In this document: positions 42,869-52,900 of the stretch, one piece after another | Layout of the letters: each line of letters starts with the position of its first letter | How positions within the stretch are numbered: position 1 is the first letter of the stretch | Source: Streptomyces sp. LHD-70 | GTDB taxonomy: Bacteria; Actinomycetota; Actinomycetes; Streptomycetales; Streptomycetaceae | DNA length: 64,000 nucleotides | Reading direction: 5' to 3' | Assembly: GCF_031157275.1 (NCBI RefSeq) | Contig: NZ_JAVIFW010000021.1 | Location: forward strand, 1 to 64,000 | The notes under the pieces: generated by a model | What the model was told of the DNA's origin: nothing | Databases searched by the model: none | What the model saw: the letters and a program-made list of their open reading frames with translations, nothing else | Program-made: the position numbers and the translations under genes

Positions 42869-44134
42869 TTACTTCGAGCCTGAAGACGATTGCTTGCGTC
42901 GCCAATCCCGGATGGCGACTCCACTGCCTCCGGCCACGAAGACCAGCAGCAGCCCTGCCCCCAGCACGTAGGTCGAGATGCGCCGATCCCGCTCCGCCGG
43001 GGTCTCACCCATGGTGACCTTCATCGCTGCCACCTGACCAGCGGCCTGCTTGGGCGCATCCGGCTTGGGGGTCTCGCCCGGCTCGCTACTGTCGGACAGA
43101 GCGGCGAGCGGGTCGACAACTCCCCAGCCCACATAGCGGTTCGGTTCTGCAGTGGGACGCTGGGCGGTCTCCTGCATGCGGGCGATGATCTGCTTGCTGT
43201 TCCAGTCCGGGTAGCGGTCCATCATCAGCGCCGCCACGCCTGCGACGTACGGGGCGGCGAAGCTGGTTCCCTGGTCCACGCACTGGCCACCCTTGGGAAC
43301 CGTCGACACCATGTCCACGCCGGGAGCCGCGATGTCGACGAAGTCACCCGCTTGCGAGAAGAAGGCCCGCTCGTCGTTGCGGTCCGAGGCCGCCACCGCT
43401 ACGACACCCTCGTACGAGGCGGGGTACGTGCTCTTCGACTTGCCGTCCATCCCGTCGTTGCCGGAAGCCGCGACGACGACGATGCCGGCGTCGACCGCCT
43501 TCTTGATGGCCGCGCGCAGCCGGGGCGGGTCCACGCCCTTCTGCGTGTCGGAGGAGATGTTGATGATGTCGGCGCGCTGCGCCACGGCGTAGTTGATCGC
43601 CGCGACCATGGTGTCCGAATTGCCCTGCTTCGGCTTGCCGCTCTTGTCCTGTGCGCCGGTGTAGCGGATCGGCAGGATCTTCGCTTCGGGGGCAAGACCC
43701 TGGAAGCCGGAGCCCTTGACCTTCTTCGCCGCGATGATGCCCGCGACTCGGGTGCCGTGCCCTTCGAGGTCCTGCGTTCCATCCGCGCTGCCGACGAAGT
43801 CCTCCCCCTTGGAGGCCATTTGACCGGCGAGCTGCTTGTTGTCGTCGTCCACACCGGTGTCGATGACGGCAACCGTCACGCCCTTGCCGGTCGCTTTGTC
43901 CTGCAGCTGATCCATGATGATCCGCTGCAGGGACCACGGTGTGGACGCGATGTTCTTGCCGCCGAACTCGCATTCGGAGCTCGAGTCGAGGCCGAATGCA
44001 GGGTCGTCCGAGCCGGAGTCGGCGACCGCCACCGGGGCTGCGGCGAGGCACATCCCGGTGACCGTGAGTACGCCAACAGCCCGCTGCAGTGCGCGGGTTC
44101 CACTCGTACGCGTACGGGGTGTCAGGACCCCCAT
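42869..44134 (-). CDS. mycP: mycosin-type subtilisin protease (first copy)
   Basis: Membrane-anchored S8 protease of the ESX apparatus, 421 aa. Signal peptide to about residue 39, an N-terminal extension with a cysteine (SECEFGGKNIASTPWSLQ) typical of mycosins, catalytic D92 (AVIDTGVD), H126 (EGHGTRVAG) and S291 (GTSFAAP). A C-terminal transmembrane helix (YVLGAGLLLVFVAGGSGVAI) and basic tail follow. In mycobacteria mycosins process ESX substrates and stabilise the membrane complex. It lies directly after the WXG100 pair on the same strand. Confidence 0.94.
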   Translation of the reverse strand: MGVLTPRTRTSGTRALQRAVGVLTVTGMCLAAAPVAVADSGSDDPAFGLDSSSECEFGGKNIASTPWSLQRIIMDQLQDKATGKGVTVAVIDTGVDDDNKQLAGQMASKGEDFVGSADGTQDLEGHGTRVAGIIAAKKVKGSGFQGLAPEAKILPIRYTGAQDKSGKPKQGNSDTMVAAINYAVAQRADIINISSDTQKGVDPPRLRAAIKKAVDAGIVVVAASGNDGMDGKSKSTYPASYEGVVAVAASDRNDERAFFSQAGDFVDIAAPGVDMVSTVPKGGQCVDQGTSFAAPYVAGVAALMMDRYPDWNSKQIIARMQETAQRPTAEPNRYVGWGVVDPLAALSDSSEPGETPKPDAPKQAAGQVAAMKVTMGETPAERDRRISTYVLGAGLLLVFVAGGSGVAIRDWRRKQSSSGSK

Positions 44135-44443
44135 GCTCAGGCCCCCCAGGGATGGCTAGTCAATAGCTGGTGCGGTGAAGCGATTTTGCTCGGTCGTGCC
44201 GGGTTGCGCTGCGGCGTCGATTCCTCGGCCGCAGCCCCACGCCGTATTGCCGAATTGGACCCGGTGACAGAAGCGATCCGGTCACGGAGTTCAACCCGGC
44301 AACGGAAACGCGGGGTTTCCCACAGATGAACAGGCCCGGCCCGGGTGTCGAGGCGAGTTTGGCCCAGTCCGCGCGGATCGCGCCGACCGGGCCTTCCTCT
44401 GCGCCTCGGATCACACCGACTCAGGCCCGCTTCGGGCTGAGGG
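44135..44443. other. intergenic region between WXG100 pair and mycosin
   Basis: 309 bp with no convincing gene. An 84-residue open frame on the minus strand has no ribosome-binding site or plausible composition. It contains the hairpin after the WXG100 gene and probably a promoter for the mycosin-substrate operon, which could not be pinpointed. Confidence 0.5.
44420..44441 (-). terminator. hairpin just after the second WXG100 gene
   Basis: CTCA-(G)-GCCCG pairs with CGGGC-TGAG (44420-44429 with 44433-44441), a 9-bp stem with one bulge and a 3-nt loop, directly after the stop codon. A plausible terminator or 3' stabiliser for the abundant small-protein mRNA. Confidence 0.45.
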
Positions 44444-44728
44444 TCAGTTCCAGGTGTTGGCGTTCGAGCGCTCAGTGGCCTGGTAGTTCTCGGCCGAGTT
44501 CTGCAGCGCCGAGGCGATCTTCATCAGCGTCTCGTGCAGGCTGGCGGCAGTCTGGTCCCACTCGCGCTGCTTGCGCTGGTAACCCTCCTGCGCTTCACCT
44601 TCCCAGGACTGCGCGACGTTCTTGACCGCGGCCTCGATGTCGTCGAGCTGCTGCTTGATGCGGCCGGCGGTGGTCCGCACGTCGGTCGAAGCGTTGGTGA
44701 TCGTTGCGTAATTGACGAGGATGGACAT
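44444..44728 (-). CDS. esxA: WXG100 family secreted protein
   Basis: 94 aa helix-turn-helix protein. The WXG turn is WEG at residues 42-44, and the C-terminal signal is Y82-QAT-E86. AAGGGG precedes the ATG. It lies 113 nt after the other WXG100 gene; such pairs form heterodimers that are exported by EccC and in Streptomyces are needed for normal sporulation. The EsxA/EsxB naming follows gene order and is only conventional. Confidence 0.93.
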   Translation of the reverse strand: MSILVNYATITNASTDVRTTAGRIKQQLDDIEAAVKNVAQSWEGEAQEGYQRKQREWDQTAASLHETLMKIASALQNSAENYQATERSNANTWN

Positions 44729-44841
44729 CGTCGAACCCCTTCAGGGAGTTTGCGGAAGTTTGGTGGGGTGTGAGCAGTGCCGGTGTGAATGTCCCGAATG
44801 CATCGGGCTGTTCACGCGGTGACTGCTCGATCGAGCGACGA

Positions 44842-45153
44842 TCAGCCGAAGTCCGACATGATCTTGCTGATCTCGGAGTTCTGCTGCTCTTCCGAAGCGG
44901 AGTAGTTGCTCCGCGTCGAGTCCACGGCTTCCTTGATGTCCTGCAGGATGTCGCTCATGCGCTTGGCGTCCTGGTTCCACCGCTCCTGGAGCCCGCGGTA
45001 AGACTTGGCCGCCATGCCCTCCCAGCCGCCCGCGATCTGGTCGATCACGCCGTTGAGGCGGCGGATCTCGCCCTGGATCTGACCGTTCGCCGTGTCAATG
45101 TCACCCGAGAGCTTGGCGAGCTGATCTTCTGTTACCCGAAACTGGCCGGCCAT
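44842..45153 (-). CDS. esxB: WXG100 family secreted protein
   Basis: 103 aa helix-turn-helix protein. WEG at residues 44-46 and export signal Y84-SAS-E88 near the C-terminus. A strong ribosome-binding site (GGGGGAAGG) lies before the ATG, fitting high expression. It is the first of the two WXG100 genes and is preceded by a hairpin-containing leader. Probable partner of the 94-aa protein. The A/B assignment is conventional. Confidence 0.93.
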   Translation of the reverse strand: MAGQFRVTEDQLAKLSGDIDTANGQIQGEIRRLNGVIDQIAGGWEGMAAKSYRGLQERWNQDAKRMSDILQDIKEAVDSTRSNYSASEEQQNSEISKIMSDFG

Positions 45154-45181
45154 GGTGAACCTTCCCCCATGTCGTTGTGGA

Positions 45182-45206
45182 CCGAGAAGCCCGTACCGCT
45201 TCTCGG
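45182..45206 (-). promoter_or_regulatory. 5' leader hairpin before esxB
   Basis: A 9-bp perfect stem, CCGAGAAGC (45182-45190) with GCTTCTCGG (45198-45206), and a 7-nt loop lie about 30-55 nt upstream of the esxB start. If transcription begins upstream, it could protect the mRNA 5' end or regulate its level. Confidence 0.45.
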
Positions 45207-45251
45207 GTTTGAGGCGTCACTTCTGCCTAAACATCCATGAGCGCTATCAGC

Positions 45252-45257
45252 ACTCTA
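45252..45257 (-). promoter_or_regulatory. candidate -10 element for the WXG100 genes
   Basis: TAGAGT read on the minus strand matches the streptomycete -10 consensus and lies about 100 nt before the esxB start. No good TTGAC -35 is present at 17-18 nt, so this is tentative. Confidence 0.3.
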
Positions 45258-45405
45258 TCGCCCGCCACTGACACATCCAGCGACAGCGGGGATCAGTTAC
45301 AGACTTCACACAGTCACGCGACGGAGTTGTGATTGAGGGCGGCCAACTCCGGGCAGATGAAGGCCATTTGGGCCTCCGTACGGAGTCGGCCGCAGCCGTC
45401 GGACC

Positions 45406-46968
45406 TCACTGACTCTGGGCCTGCTCCGCCGATCCCGTGTCCAGCGTCGGACCCTGCGGGATGAATTCGGCCCAGTTCTGCGGGACGAACACCTCGTCCT
45501 TGACCTTCTCGTAGCCGAGGCGGGTGCGGGCCTTGTCCGTCTCGGAGGGCTGCTCGCCCTCCTTGGCGCCGTTGCCCTTCTCGCCGGTCTTGTCCGAGGC
45601 GTTGTCGTTGCCGACGGGCAGGGAGTAGCGCAGACCGGTGTCCGTGAGCAGGTACGTGCCGCCACCGCCGCCGGCCGTTCCCTTGATCTGCTGGAAGAGC
45701 AGGCCGGATCCGGAGGAGACGTACGCGTTCAGGGAGTCGGTGATGACCTTCTTCGGGTAGGTCTTGCCCGCCCAGGCGCCGAGGTTGGGCTTCTTGGCGG
45801 CCTTGTCGAAGCTGCCGTCGAACAGGCTGCAGGAGGTGTTGTTCGCCACTCCGGTGGAGGCGTCCACCTCGTTGGCCTGCTTCGGCGGCTGCTGGGGCCA
45901 TTCCTCGTGACCGCCGAGCGGCTGCGCCGCTCCTCCGTTGGCGGCGCTGACGTCCGGGGTCGTCACGGCCACCGCGTCGGCCATCGAACCCTGCGCCGTC
46001 GGCGAGTTGGTGATCAGCGAGGCCTCGAACTCACTGATCGAGGCGACCCGGTCCTCGAGAACGACGTAGAAGTTCTCACCCTGCGCGTCCTCGGCCTTGA
46101 GGACCTGGCCGATGGTGCCGGCCTCCTGCGGCAGGCCCTGGACCGAGGTGGGAGAGCCCGCACTCGGGATCTCCGGGAAGGTGATCGTGCCGCTGTCGTC
46201 CAGAGTCTTGAGCCACTCCGGGCTCACCGGCATGGGCTCGTTCTTGCTGCCGATGGTCGCCGCGAGCAGGTTGGTGCGCAGCGCCGGGTCCGCGTTGACG
46301 GCGTTGCTGCCCAGGCGGAACACGTTGCCCTTGCCGTCCACGAGGAAGCGGAGCTTCGACTTCGGCTCCTCGACGTACAGGACCTCGCTGGAGTCGACCT
46401 TGCCCTTGTCCTGGACCGCCTTGGCTTCCTCCTTGTCGAGGACGAACACCGCGCGGTCGGGGGTTACGCCGCCCTTGGCGGGGCGCTCGCAGACCGCCCA
46501 GGTCTTTGCCTCGGCGGCGTCCTCCTTGGCCGGCAGCCGGTCCGGCGCGTAAGGGATCCCGATGGTCGGACCGTGCCGGATGCCGCTCTTGTCGATCTCC
46601 TTGGCGGGCACCTCGATGACCGTGCCCTTGCCCTTGTCCAGGAGGAGCTTCGCGGAGGCGTAGTTGAGGACCGGGTGCAGGACCTTCTCGCCGCCCTCCT
46701 TGAGGATGACGTACCTGGTCGTCGAGTCCTTGTCGACGATGACGTGTTCGCCGACCTTGTCCCAACCCTTCGGCGCCGCAGGCTTGATGACACCCCACGC
46801 GATGAAGCCGATGACCAGGATGACACCGACGGCCAGACTGGGCATCACGGTGCGAATTGGACGCGGCGCACCTTCCTCCGACCCCCCGGGCTCCGGTGCC
46901 AGGAAAGCCGCGACAGTGCGCTTGCGCGCGAATGTGTAGGCGGCGAGCTCATCCCGACGCTTTGCCAT
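45406..46968 (-). CDS. eccB: type VII secretion protein EccB
   Basis: Single-pass ESX core protein with a large extracytoplasmic domain, about 520 aa. A short cytosolic N-terminus (MAKRRDELAAYTFARKRTVAAFLAPEPGG, first 20 residues diagnostic for EccB) is followed by a helix at about residues 42-60 (SLAVGVILVIGFIAWGVI). A repeat-containing domain ends in YLLTDTGLRYSLP and GYEKVKDEVFVPQNWAEFIPQGPTLD, typical of EccB. ATG 46968 is preceded by GGGA; the frame upstream is not EccB-like. Divergent from eccE. Confidence 0.95.
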   Translation of the reverse strand: MAKRRDELAAYTFARKRTVAAFLAPEPGGSEEGAPRPIRTVMPSLAVGVILVIGFIAWGVIKPAAPKGWDKVGEHVIVDKDSTTRYVILKEGGEKVLHPVLNYASAKLLLDKGKGTVIEVPAKEIDKSGIRHGPTIGIPYAPDRLPAKEDAAEAKTWAVCERPAKGGVTPDRAVFVLDKEEAKAVQDKGKVDSSEVLYVEEPKSKLRFLVDGKGNVFRLGSNAVNADPALRTNLLAATIGSKNEPMPVSPEWLKTLDDSGTITFPEIPSAGSPTSVQGLPQEAGTIGQVLKAEDAQGENFYVVLEDRVASISEFEASLITNSPTAQGSMADAVAVTTPDVSAANGGAAQPLGGHEEWPQQPPKQANEVDASTGVANNTSCSLFDGSFDKAAKKPNLGAWAGKTYPKKVITDSLNAYVSSGSGLLFQQIKGTAGGGGGTYLLTDTGLRYSLPVGNDNASDKTGEKGNGAKEGEQPSETDKARTRLGYEKVKDEVFVPQNWAEFIPQGPTLDTGSAEQAQSQ

Positions 46969-47349
46969 GTGTCCCAGCTCTCCCGTTTCTCCCGTTTTGC
47001 CATGCTCATTCGTTGCCCCCGACCGGTCCCCGGCTGCATCAGCGCGCATCCCAGGGCCGGTTGAGCAGAACAGGCACCTACTATGCACTGCGCCACGGGG
47101 CCCCGGTCCACCAGGTTCGGTGTGCGGGTCCGCTCTGTACCGGAAGTTCACAGAGCCGCCGCACTTCCCTGTCCTGGCCCCCGTGTCGCAGGGGCCTCAT
47201 CAGCGGGTAGCGTGACCTCCCACACGAACACAGGGCACCGCAGCGCACGGCGGCCGTGACGGCGACGGGCGATCGACGAGCAGTCGACAAGCACAGCCGT
47301 GCGCCACCGAGCGAACCGATGCCACTTTGCGAAAGGGATGTCCCGGGGG
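46969..47349. other. divergent promoter region between eccB and eccE
   Basis: 381 bp without a gene. It should carry back-to-back promoters for the two ESX transcription units. Only a loose match (TTGAGC 47061-47066, TACTAT 47079-47084, spacing too short) could be found by eye. Confidence 0.5.
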
Positions 47350-48684
47350 ATGACCAGCGCTACGAGCACTCGGCGCGGACGCCGCGCACAGCAGCAGCCG
47401 AGGGGCGGGGGCAGGGGCAGGCCCAACCCCGCTCCGGCGCCCACCGGAGCAGCACCCTCCACGTCGGCCGCGCCCCGGACGCTTCCGCGTCCCGGCGGGC
47501 TCGGCCCGCTGCGCCTGCAGCAGCTGGTCCTGGTCGAGCTGGCCGCCGCGATCATGGTGGCCGCGTGGGTGACCGAGCGCTGGCTGCTCGCCCCGGCCGG
47601 GGCCGTCGCCGCGCTCCTCGTCCTGCTCGCCATCCTGCGCCGCCACCACCGCCCGCTGCCCGAGTGGTACGAGACGGCGCGCGCCCTCAAGCAGCGCCAG
47701 CGGGAGGCCAAGTCGCCCGTCCCGCCGGGCACCGACCCGATGCTGGCGCCGGCCGTCGAGTGCGACGCCGCGCTGCGTACGTACAGCTTCGTGTCCCGGG
47801 ACGACCGGTCGATCGGCATGATCGGTGACGGCTCGTTCCTGACGGCCGTGCTCTTCGTGCAGCCCAGTGACGAGCCGCTGCGGCCCGAAATGGCCAACCG
47901 CCAGCTGCCGTTGCAGCTGATCCATGACGCGCTCGAGGTGGACGGCATCGAGCTGGCCTCCGCCCAGATCGTGCAGCACACGCAGCCCGCGCCCGCCCCG
48001 CACCTGCCGCAGCAGTCGGTGGCCGCGCGGTCGTACGGCCCGCTGCAGGCGCAGTCCGGTTCGCCCGCGCTGCGGCTGACCTGGATCGCGCTCAAGCTCG
48101 ACCCCGAGCTGTGCCCCGAGGCCGTCGAGGCCCGCGGCGGCGGTGTCCCCGGCGCCCAGCGCGCCCTGCTCCGCACCGCCGACCAGCTCGCCAGCCGCCT
48201 GGCCGGTGCCGGTTTCGAGGCGACGATCCTCGACGAGAACGAGCTGGTGAACGCGCTCGCCACCTCCAGCTGCCTGAACCCGCGCGCCAACTCCCAGCAC
48301 AGCAACGACGGCCGGCCGACCCAGCGTCGTACGGTCGAGGCGGTCCGCACCTGGCGCGTGGACGACCGCTGGCACACCACGTACTGGATCTCCCGCTGGC
48401 CGCAGCTCGGTCAGGGCGGCGTGGGCCTGCCGCAGCTGGTCACCCGCTTCACCTCGCTGCCGGTCCTCGCGACCACCTTCAGCACCACTCTGAGCCGGGC
48501 GGGCAACCGCGGCATCGCGATCGCGGGCCACGTGCGCATCACGGGCCGCGGTGAGAACGAACTGGACCAGGCGCGCCGCGAGTTGGAGCGCGCCGCCGGT
48601 GCCTCCAAGGTCGGCCTCGTGCGGCTCGACCGCGAACAGGTCCCCGGTGCCCTCGCCACCCTGCCGCTCGGAGGTACGTCCTGA
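47350..48684 (+). CDS. eccE: type VII secretion protein EccE
   Basis: Peripheral membrane component of the ESX core. About 444 aa. A basic Arg/Gly/Pro-rich N-terminus, two hydrophobic helices at about residues 50-95 (LQQLVLVELAAAIMVAAWV and APAGAVAALLVLLAIL) and LPEWYETARAL precede a soluble domain with YSFVSRDDRSIGMIGDGSFL and WRVDDRWHTTYWISRWP, matching the EccE pattern. The start is uncertain: ATG 47350 (MTSATSTRRG) or ATG 47338, sharing GAAAGGG upstream. The stop overlaps the next start (TGATG). Confidence 0.9.
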   Translation: MTSATSTRRGRRAQQQPRGGGRGRPNPAPAPTGAAPSTSAAPRTLPRPGGLGPLRLQQLVLVELAAAIMVAAWVTERWLLAPAGAVAALLVLLAILRRHHRPLPEWYETARALKQRQREAKSPVPPGTDPMLAPAVECDAALRTYSFVSRDDRSIGMIGDGSFLTAVLFVQPSDEPLRPEMANRQLPLQLIHDALEVDGIELASAQIVQHTQPAPAPHLPQQSVAARSYGPLQAQSGSPALRLTWIALKLDPELCPEAVEARGGGVPGAQRALLRTADQLASRLAGAGFEATILDENELVNALATSSCLNPRANSQHSNDGRPTQRRTVEAVRTWRVDDRWHTTYWISRWPQLGQGGVGLPQLVTRFTSLPVLATTFSTTLSRAGNRGIAIAGHVRITGRGENELDQARRELERAAGASKVGLVRLDREQVPGALATLPLGGTS

Positions 48685-49529
48685 TGTCCTACCCCACGCC
48701 GACCATGAACCAGGGGCAGCGCCAGAACCCCGAGCGCCGGCCCGCCCACGTCGCCTCGCCGACGGACACCGGCATGATCCCGCTGCTTCAGCAGCCGGAG
48801 GCGCCGCAGCAGCCGGCCCAACGGCGCATCTTCAGCCCGGGGTTCGGCCTGCGCGGCCCGCGCCGCAACCGCCACGTGGTGACGTCCGACGAGATCGCCG
48901 CGATCGGCATGCCGATCGGCGACGACGGCGTGATCATCGGCACGGACACCGACAACCAGCCCGCCGTGCTCGGCCTGGCCCGCCCCACCCCGTTCGACGT
49001 CTGCGTCGTCGGCGGTCTGTGGCTGGCCCAGGTGCTCGCCCTGCGCTCCGCCGCTACGGGCGCGCGCGTGGCCGTCGAGACGGGCCGTCCGCAGGTCTGG
49101 ACGCAGCTCGCGCAGGCGGCCGGCGGCGGCCAGCAGTGCGTGACGGTGTACCCGGTGGGCCGGGTGCCCGCGCAGGGTCCCTCGGTCTCCAGCCCGGTCG
49201 TGCTGATCCGTGACTGCGGTGTCCGCCCGCCGCGTGGCCGTGTGACGTCGCTTCCGTGGCAGGCCGTCGTGACCGTGCTGCCGTACGTCGGCGAGCACGC
49301 GCCGCGCTGGCTGTCGCAGGCCCAGCTGGTCGGCATCCAGCGCATCTCGCCGCAGGAGACCGAGGTCGTACGCGAGACCCTCGGTGTGCCGGCGGACCAC
49401 CTGCAGCTGCTGCCGACGCTCTCGGACAACGTCGCTCTGTGGTGCACCCGCAAGCACCGCAAGTACGTGATGACCGAGCCGACCGACGCCGAGAACGGTC
49501 TGCTCGGTGCCGCGCGCCGTATGGACTGA
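48684..49529 (+). CDS. conserved ESX-locus protein, hypothetical
   Basis: 281 aa, soluble with no membrane segment. The N-terminal ~50 residues are Gln/Pro-rich. The rest alternates strands and helices (FDVCVVGGLWLAQVLALRSAATGARVAVETGRPQVW) in a Rossmann-like rhythm but lacks a nucleotide-binding glycine motif. GGAGG lies before the ATG, which overlaps the eccE stop. This tight coupling suggests a role in the ESX machine, perhaps cytosolic. Name and fold are not established. Confidence 0.8.
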   Translation: MSYPTPTMNQGQRQNPERRPAHVASPTDTGMIPLLQQPEAPQQPAQRRIFSPGFGLRGPRRNRHVVTSDEIAAIGMPIGDDGVIIGTDTDNQPAVLGLARPTPFDVCVVGGLWLAQVLALRSAATGARVAVETGRPQVWTQLAQAAGGGQQCVTVYPVGRVPAQGPSVSSPVVLIRDCGVRPPRGRVTSLPWQAVVTVLPYVGEHAPRWLSQAQLVGIQRISPQETEVVRETLGVPADHLQLLPTLSDNVALWCTRKHRKYVMTEPTDAENGLLGAARRMD

Positions 49530-49973
49530 CCGCTCGGCGGGAGTCTCGCAACCGGATTGTGATGTCCGGTCGCGGGGCTCACGCCGGGCCGATCGGCTCG
49601 CGAAAGGGCTCTCCGGCCGGCGTTCGACGTCCGGCCGGATTGCGTCTTTCCGTGGCCGATCCGATGCCCTTGGATGCTCGGAGCCCGTTCGTACGGGCCG
49701 AGAATCCCCCAACCCGCCTGGATGTTCCGTGATTCCGGGCACTCGGGTCCGACGCCCGGACCCGGGCCGAACAGAGCCCGGGAACCCCGGGGAGGCCGGT
49801 CGAGCACACCGGCGGCGGAGACGGAGCGCACACAAGGGCGCTTTCCCGTACCGCGGTGTGAGTGATTAGGCTCTTCTGGTGATGCGGTTGCGTCGCAGAC
49901 GCGTGGGACGCGCCACCCCATCCGCCCGACCGCGACGACGCATTAGCAGCAGTGGCTGACCAGGAGGCAAGCA
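49530..49973. other. intergenic region before the EspI-like gene
   Basis: 444 bp with no convincing gene. It contains the terminator of the eccE unit, a second dyad (GCCCGT-TCGT-ACGGGC at 49683-49698) and presumably the promoter of the next gene; TAGGCT about 100 nt before that start is a possible -10. Confidence 0.5.
49612..49639 (+). terminator. terminator after the eccE unit
   Basis: A 9-bp perfect stem, TCCGGCCGG (49612-49620) with CCGGCCGGA (49631-49639), and a 10-nt loop, followed by TTGCGTCTTTC, about 85 nt past the stop codon. Confidence 0.55.
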
Positions 49974-52900
49974 GTGAACAGGGATCGGTCCGACTACCAC
50001 GGCGGCCAGTCCCCTGACGGGGAAGACCGTGAACTCGACCTCACGGGCGAGTTCGAGATCGTCTACGAGCCTCCTTCTTGGTACGACCAGGGATCGCGCG
50101 GCGGCAACACCGCCTCGGCCTCGCCGCCGCCTCCCACCGGCCAGCCGCTGGGCCCGCAGGGAACCGACCAGGGACCGCCGCAGCCACCCGTCCAGGAGCA
50201 GCCGCAGCAGGGTCAGTACGGGCAGGAGCAGTACGGCCAGGGTCAGTACGGGCAGCAGCAGTACGGGCAGGGCCAGTACGGCCAGGGCGCGCAGGGTGGC
50301 GCGCCCCAGTCCGGTTACCCCCAGCAGCCGCAGCAGGACACCTCCGGGGGATACGGCTACCCGCAGCAGGCACCGCCGCAGCAGCAGAACCCCGCGGGCG
50401 GTTACGGCTACCCGCAGCAGGCGCAGCCCGCGCACGACACCTCCGGTGGGTACGGCTACCCGCAGCAGGGCGCCCCCGCCGCACCGCAGGCCGCCGCGCC
50501 CCAGGCTGCCGCACCGCAGGCCGCGCCCGAGCAGGCCGCCACCCCGCCGTCCGGCCAGGACACTTCGGGTGGTTACGGCTACCCGCAGTCCGCCCAGAAC
50601 ACCTCGGGCGGGTACGGCTACCCGCAGTCCGGCAACGAGCCCGCGCACTCTCCGTCGGTCGACGCCTCGCCCGCGCCGTCCGTGGACGCCTCCCCGGCTC
50701 CCCCGGCACCCGCGCCCGCCGCGCCCGCCGCTCCTTCGGCACCTGTGGCACCTGTGGCACCGTCCACTCCTTCCGCTCCTTCGGCTCCTTCCGCCCCGGC
50801 CCCCGCCGCGGGTGCCCCGGCCGCGCCCGGCTTCCCGGTACTGCGACCCGTGGACGACGAGGACAGCGGTACGACACCGGCCGCTGCCCCCGCGCCCGCC
50901 GAGCCGGAGTCGGCCGAGGCCGAGCCGGAGCAGCCCGCCTCGCTCAACCACGCGGCCGCGGACGCCGAGGCGGCCGCGCTGTTCGGCTCGGACGACGACG
51001 AGCCCGAGGCGTCCGGCGGACCGGAGACCGAAGAGGCTTCGGCCGAGAGCGGCTCCGGCGAGGAGGGCACTGAGGAAGCGGCCGACACGTCCGACACGTC
51101 CGGTGCCGCTGAAGCCCCGCAGGCACCGCAGGCACCGCAGGCACCGGAAGCATCAGAGGCACCGGAGGCCGCCGCGCCGGCCGAGGCTCCGCAGGTCCCT
51201 CAGGCCCCCCACGTACCGCAGGCGCCGGAGGCTCCCCAGGCCCCGCAGCAGCAGTTGCCTCCGCTGCCGCAGGGTTACCAGCCCGCCCAGCCCGAACAGG
51301 CGGGTCAGCAGCCGCAGCAGCAGGACCCGGCCGCGGCCGCCGCGGCGGCACAGGCCGCTCAAGCCGCTCAGGCCCAGCAAGCACAGCAGGCCCAGCAGGC
51401 CCAGGCCCAGCAGGGTCAGGCCCAGCAGGGCCAGCAGCCCGGTTACGGCTACCCGCAGCAGGCCGGGCAGCCGCAGCAGCAGCAGCCGCCGCAGCAGGGC
51501 CAACAGGCCGCCGGGCAGGGCGGGTTCGGGGCCGCGCAGCCGCTGCCGCAGCAGCAGCACCCCGGTGCCCAGCCCATGCCGCAGCAGGACCAGGCCGCCG
51601 CCCAGGCGCACGCCGCTCAGCAGGCGCAGCAGGCTCAGCAGGCCGCCCAGGCGCAGCAAGCCCAGCAGGCCTACGCCGCGCAGCAGGCCGCCCAGGCCCA
51701 GCAAGCGCAGCAAGCGCAGCAGGGCCAGCAGGGCCAGCAGGGCCAGCAGCCTGCTTACGGCTACCCGCAGCAGCAGGTTCCGCAGCAGCACGGCTACGGC
51801 TACCCGCAGCAGGCCGGGCAGCAGCCGCAGGCCCAGCAGCCTCAGCAGCAGCCGCAGCACCCGCAGGCCCACCAGATGCAGCAGCCGCAGCAGGGCCAGC
51901 AGCCCGGTCAGCCCACGCCGCAGCAGGCCCAGCAACAGGCACAGCAGCAGCCGCAGGCCCCGCAGCCGCAGCAGCAGGCCCCGCAGGGCTGGTCGCAGGG
52001 CGGTCAGGCCGGACAGGCCGGGCCGGGTGCGCAGCAGCCGCAGCAGCAGGCGGCGCCGGGCACCCCGCTCGGTTACAACGCGGCGGTGGAGCTGTCCTCG
52101 GACCGGCTGCTCCGCAACCAGCCCAAGCAGCGCAAGAACAACGCGGGCCCGTCCCGGTTCAAGCTGGGCGCGAAGAAGGAAGAGGCCGAGCGGCAGCGGA
52201 AGTTGGAGCTGATCCGTACGCCGGTGATGTCCTGCTACCGGATCGCGGTCATCTCCCTCAAGGGCGGCGTCGGCAAGACCACGACGACGATGGCGCTCGG
52301 CGCGACGCTCGCATCGGAGCGGCAGGACAAGATCCTCGCGATCGACGCCAACCCGGACGCGGGCACCCTCGGCCGCCGTGTGCGGCGCGAGACGGGTGCG
52401 ACCATCCGTGACCTGGTGCAGGCGATCCCGCAGCTGAACAGCTACATGGACATCCGCCGCTTCACCTCGCAGGCGCCCTCCGGTCTGGAGATCATCGCCA
52501 ACGACGTGGACCCGGCCGTCTCGACGACGTTCAACGACCAGGACTACCGCGCGGCGCTCGACGTCCTCGGCCGTCAGTACCCGATCATCCTGACCGACTC
52601 GGGTACGGGTCTGCTCTACAGCGCGATGCGCGGAGTGCTCGACCTGGCCGACCAGTTGATCATCATCTCGACCCCGTCGGTGGACGGCGCGAGCTCCGCG
52701 TCGACGACCCTCGACTGGCTGTCGGCGCACGGCTTCGCGGACCTGGTGCAGCGCTCCATCACGGTGATCTCCGGTGTCCGTGAGACCGGCAAGATGATCA
52801 AGGTGGACGACATCGTCGCGCACTTCGAGACGCGCTGCCGCGCCGTCCAGGTGGTGCCCTTCGACGAGCACCTCGCGGCCGGCGCCGAGGTCGACCTCGG

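Noticed and set aside
44160..44414. 84-aa minus-strand open frame between the WXG100 gene and the mycosin
   Set aside because: No ribosome-binding site, no coherent composition, and it overlaps the terminator hairpin.
50190..52070. Regular short repeats that could suggest a CRISPR array
   Set aside because: The repeats are in frame, vary by codon, have no unique spacers of constant length, and encode a Gln/Ala/Pro-rich protein arm.
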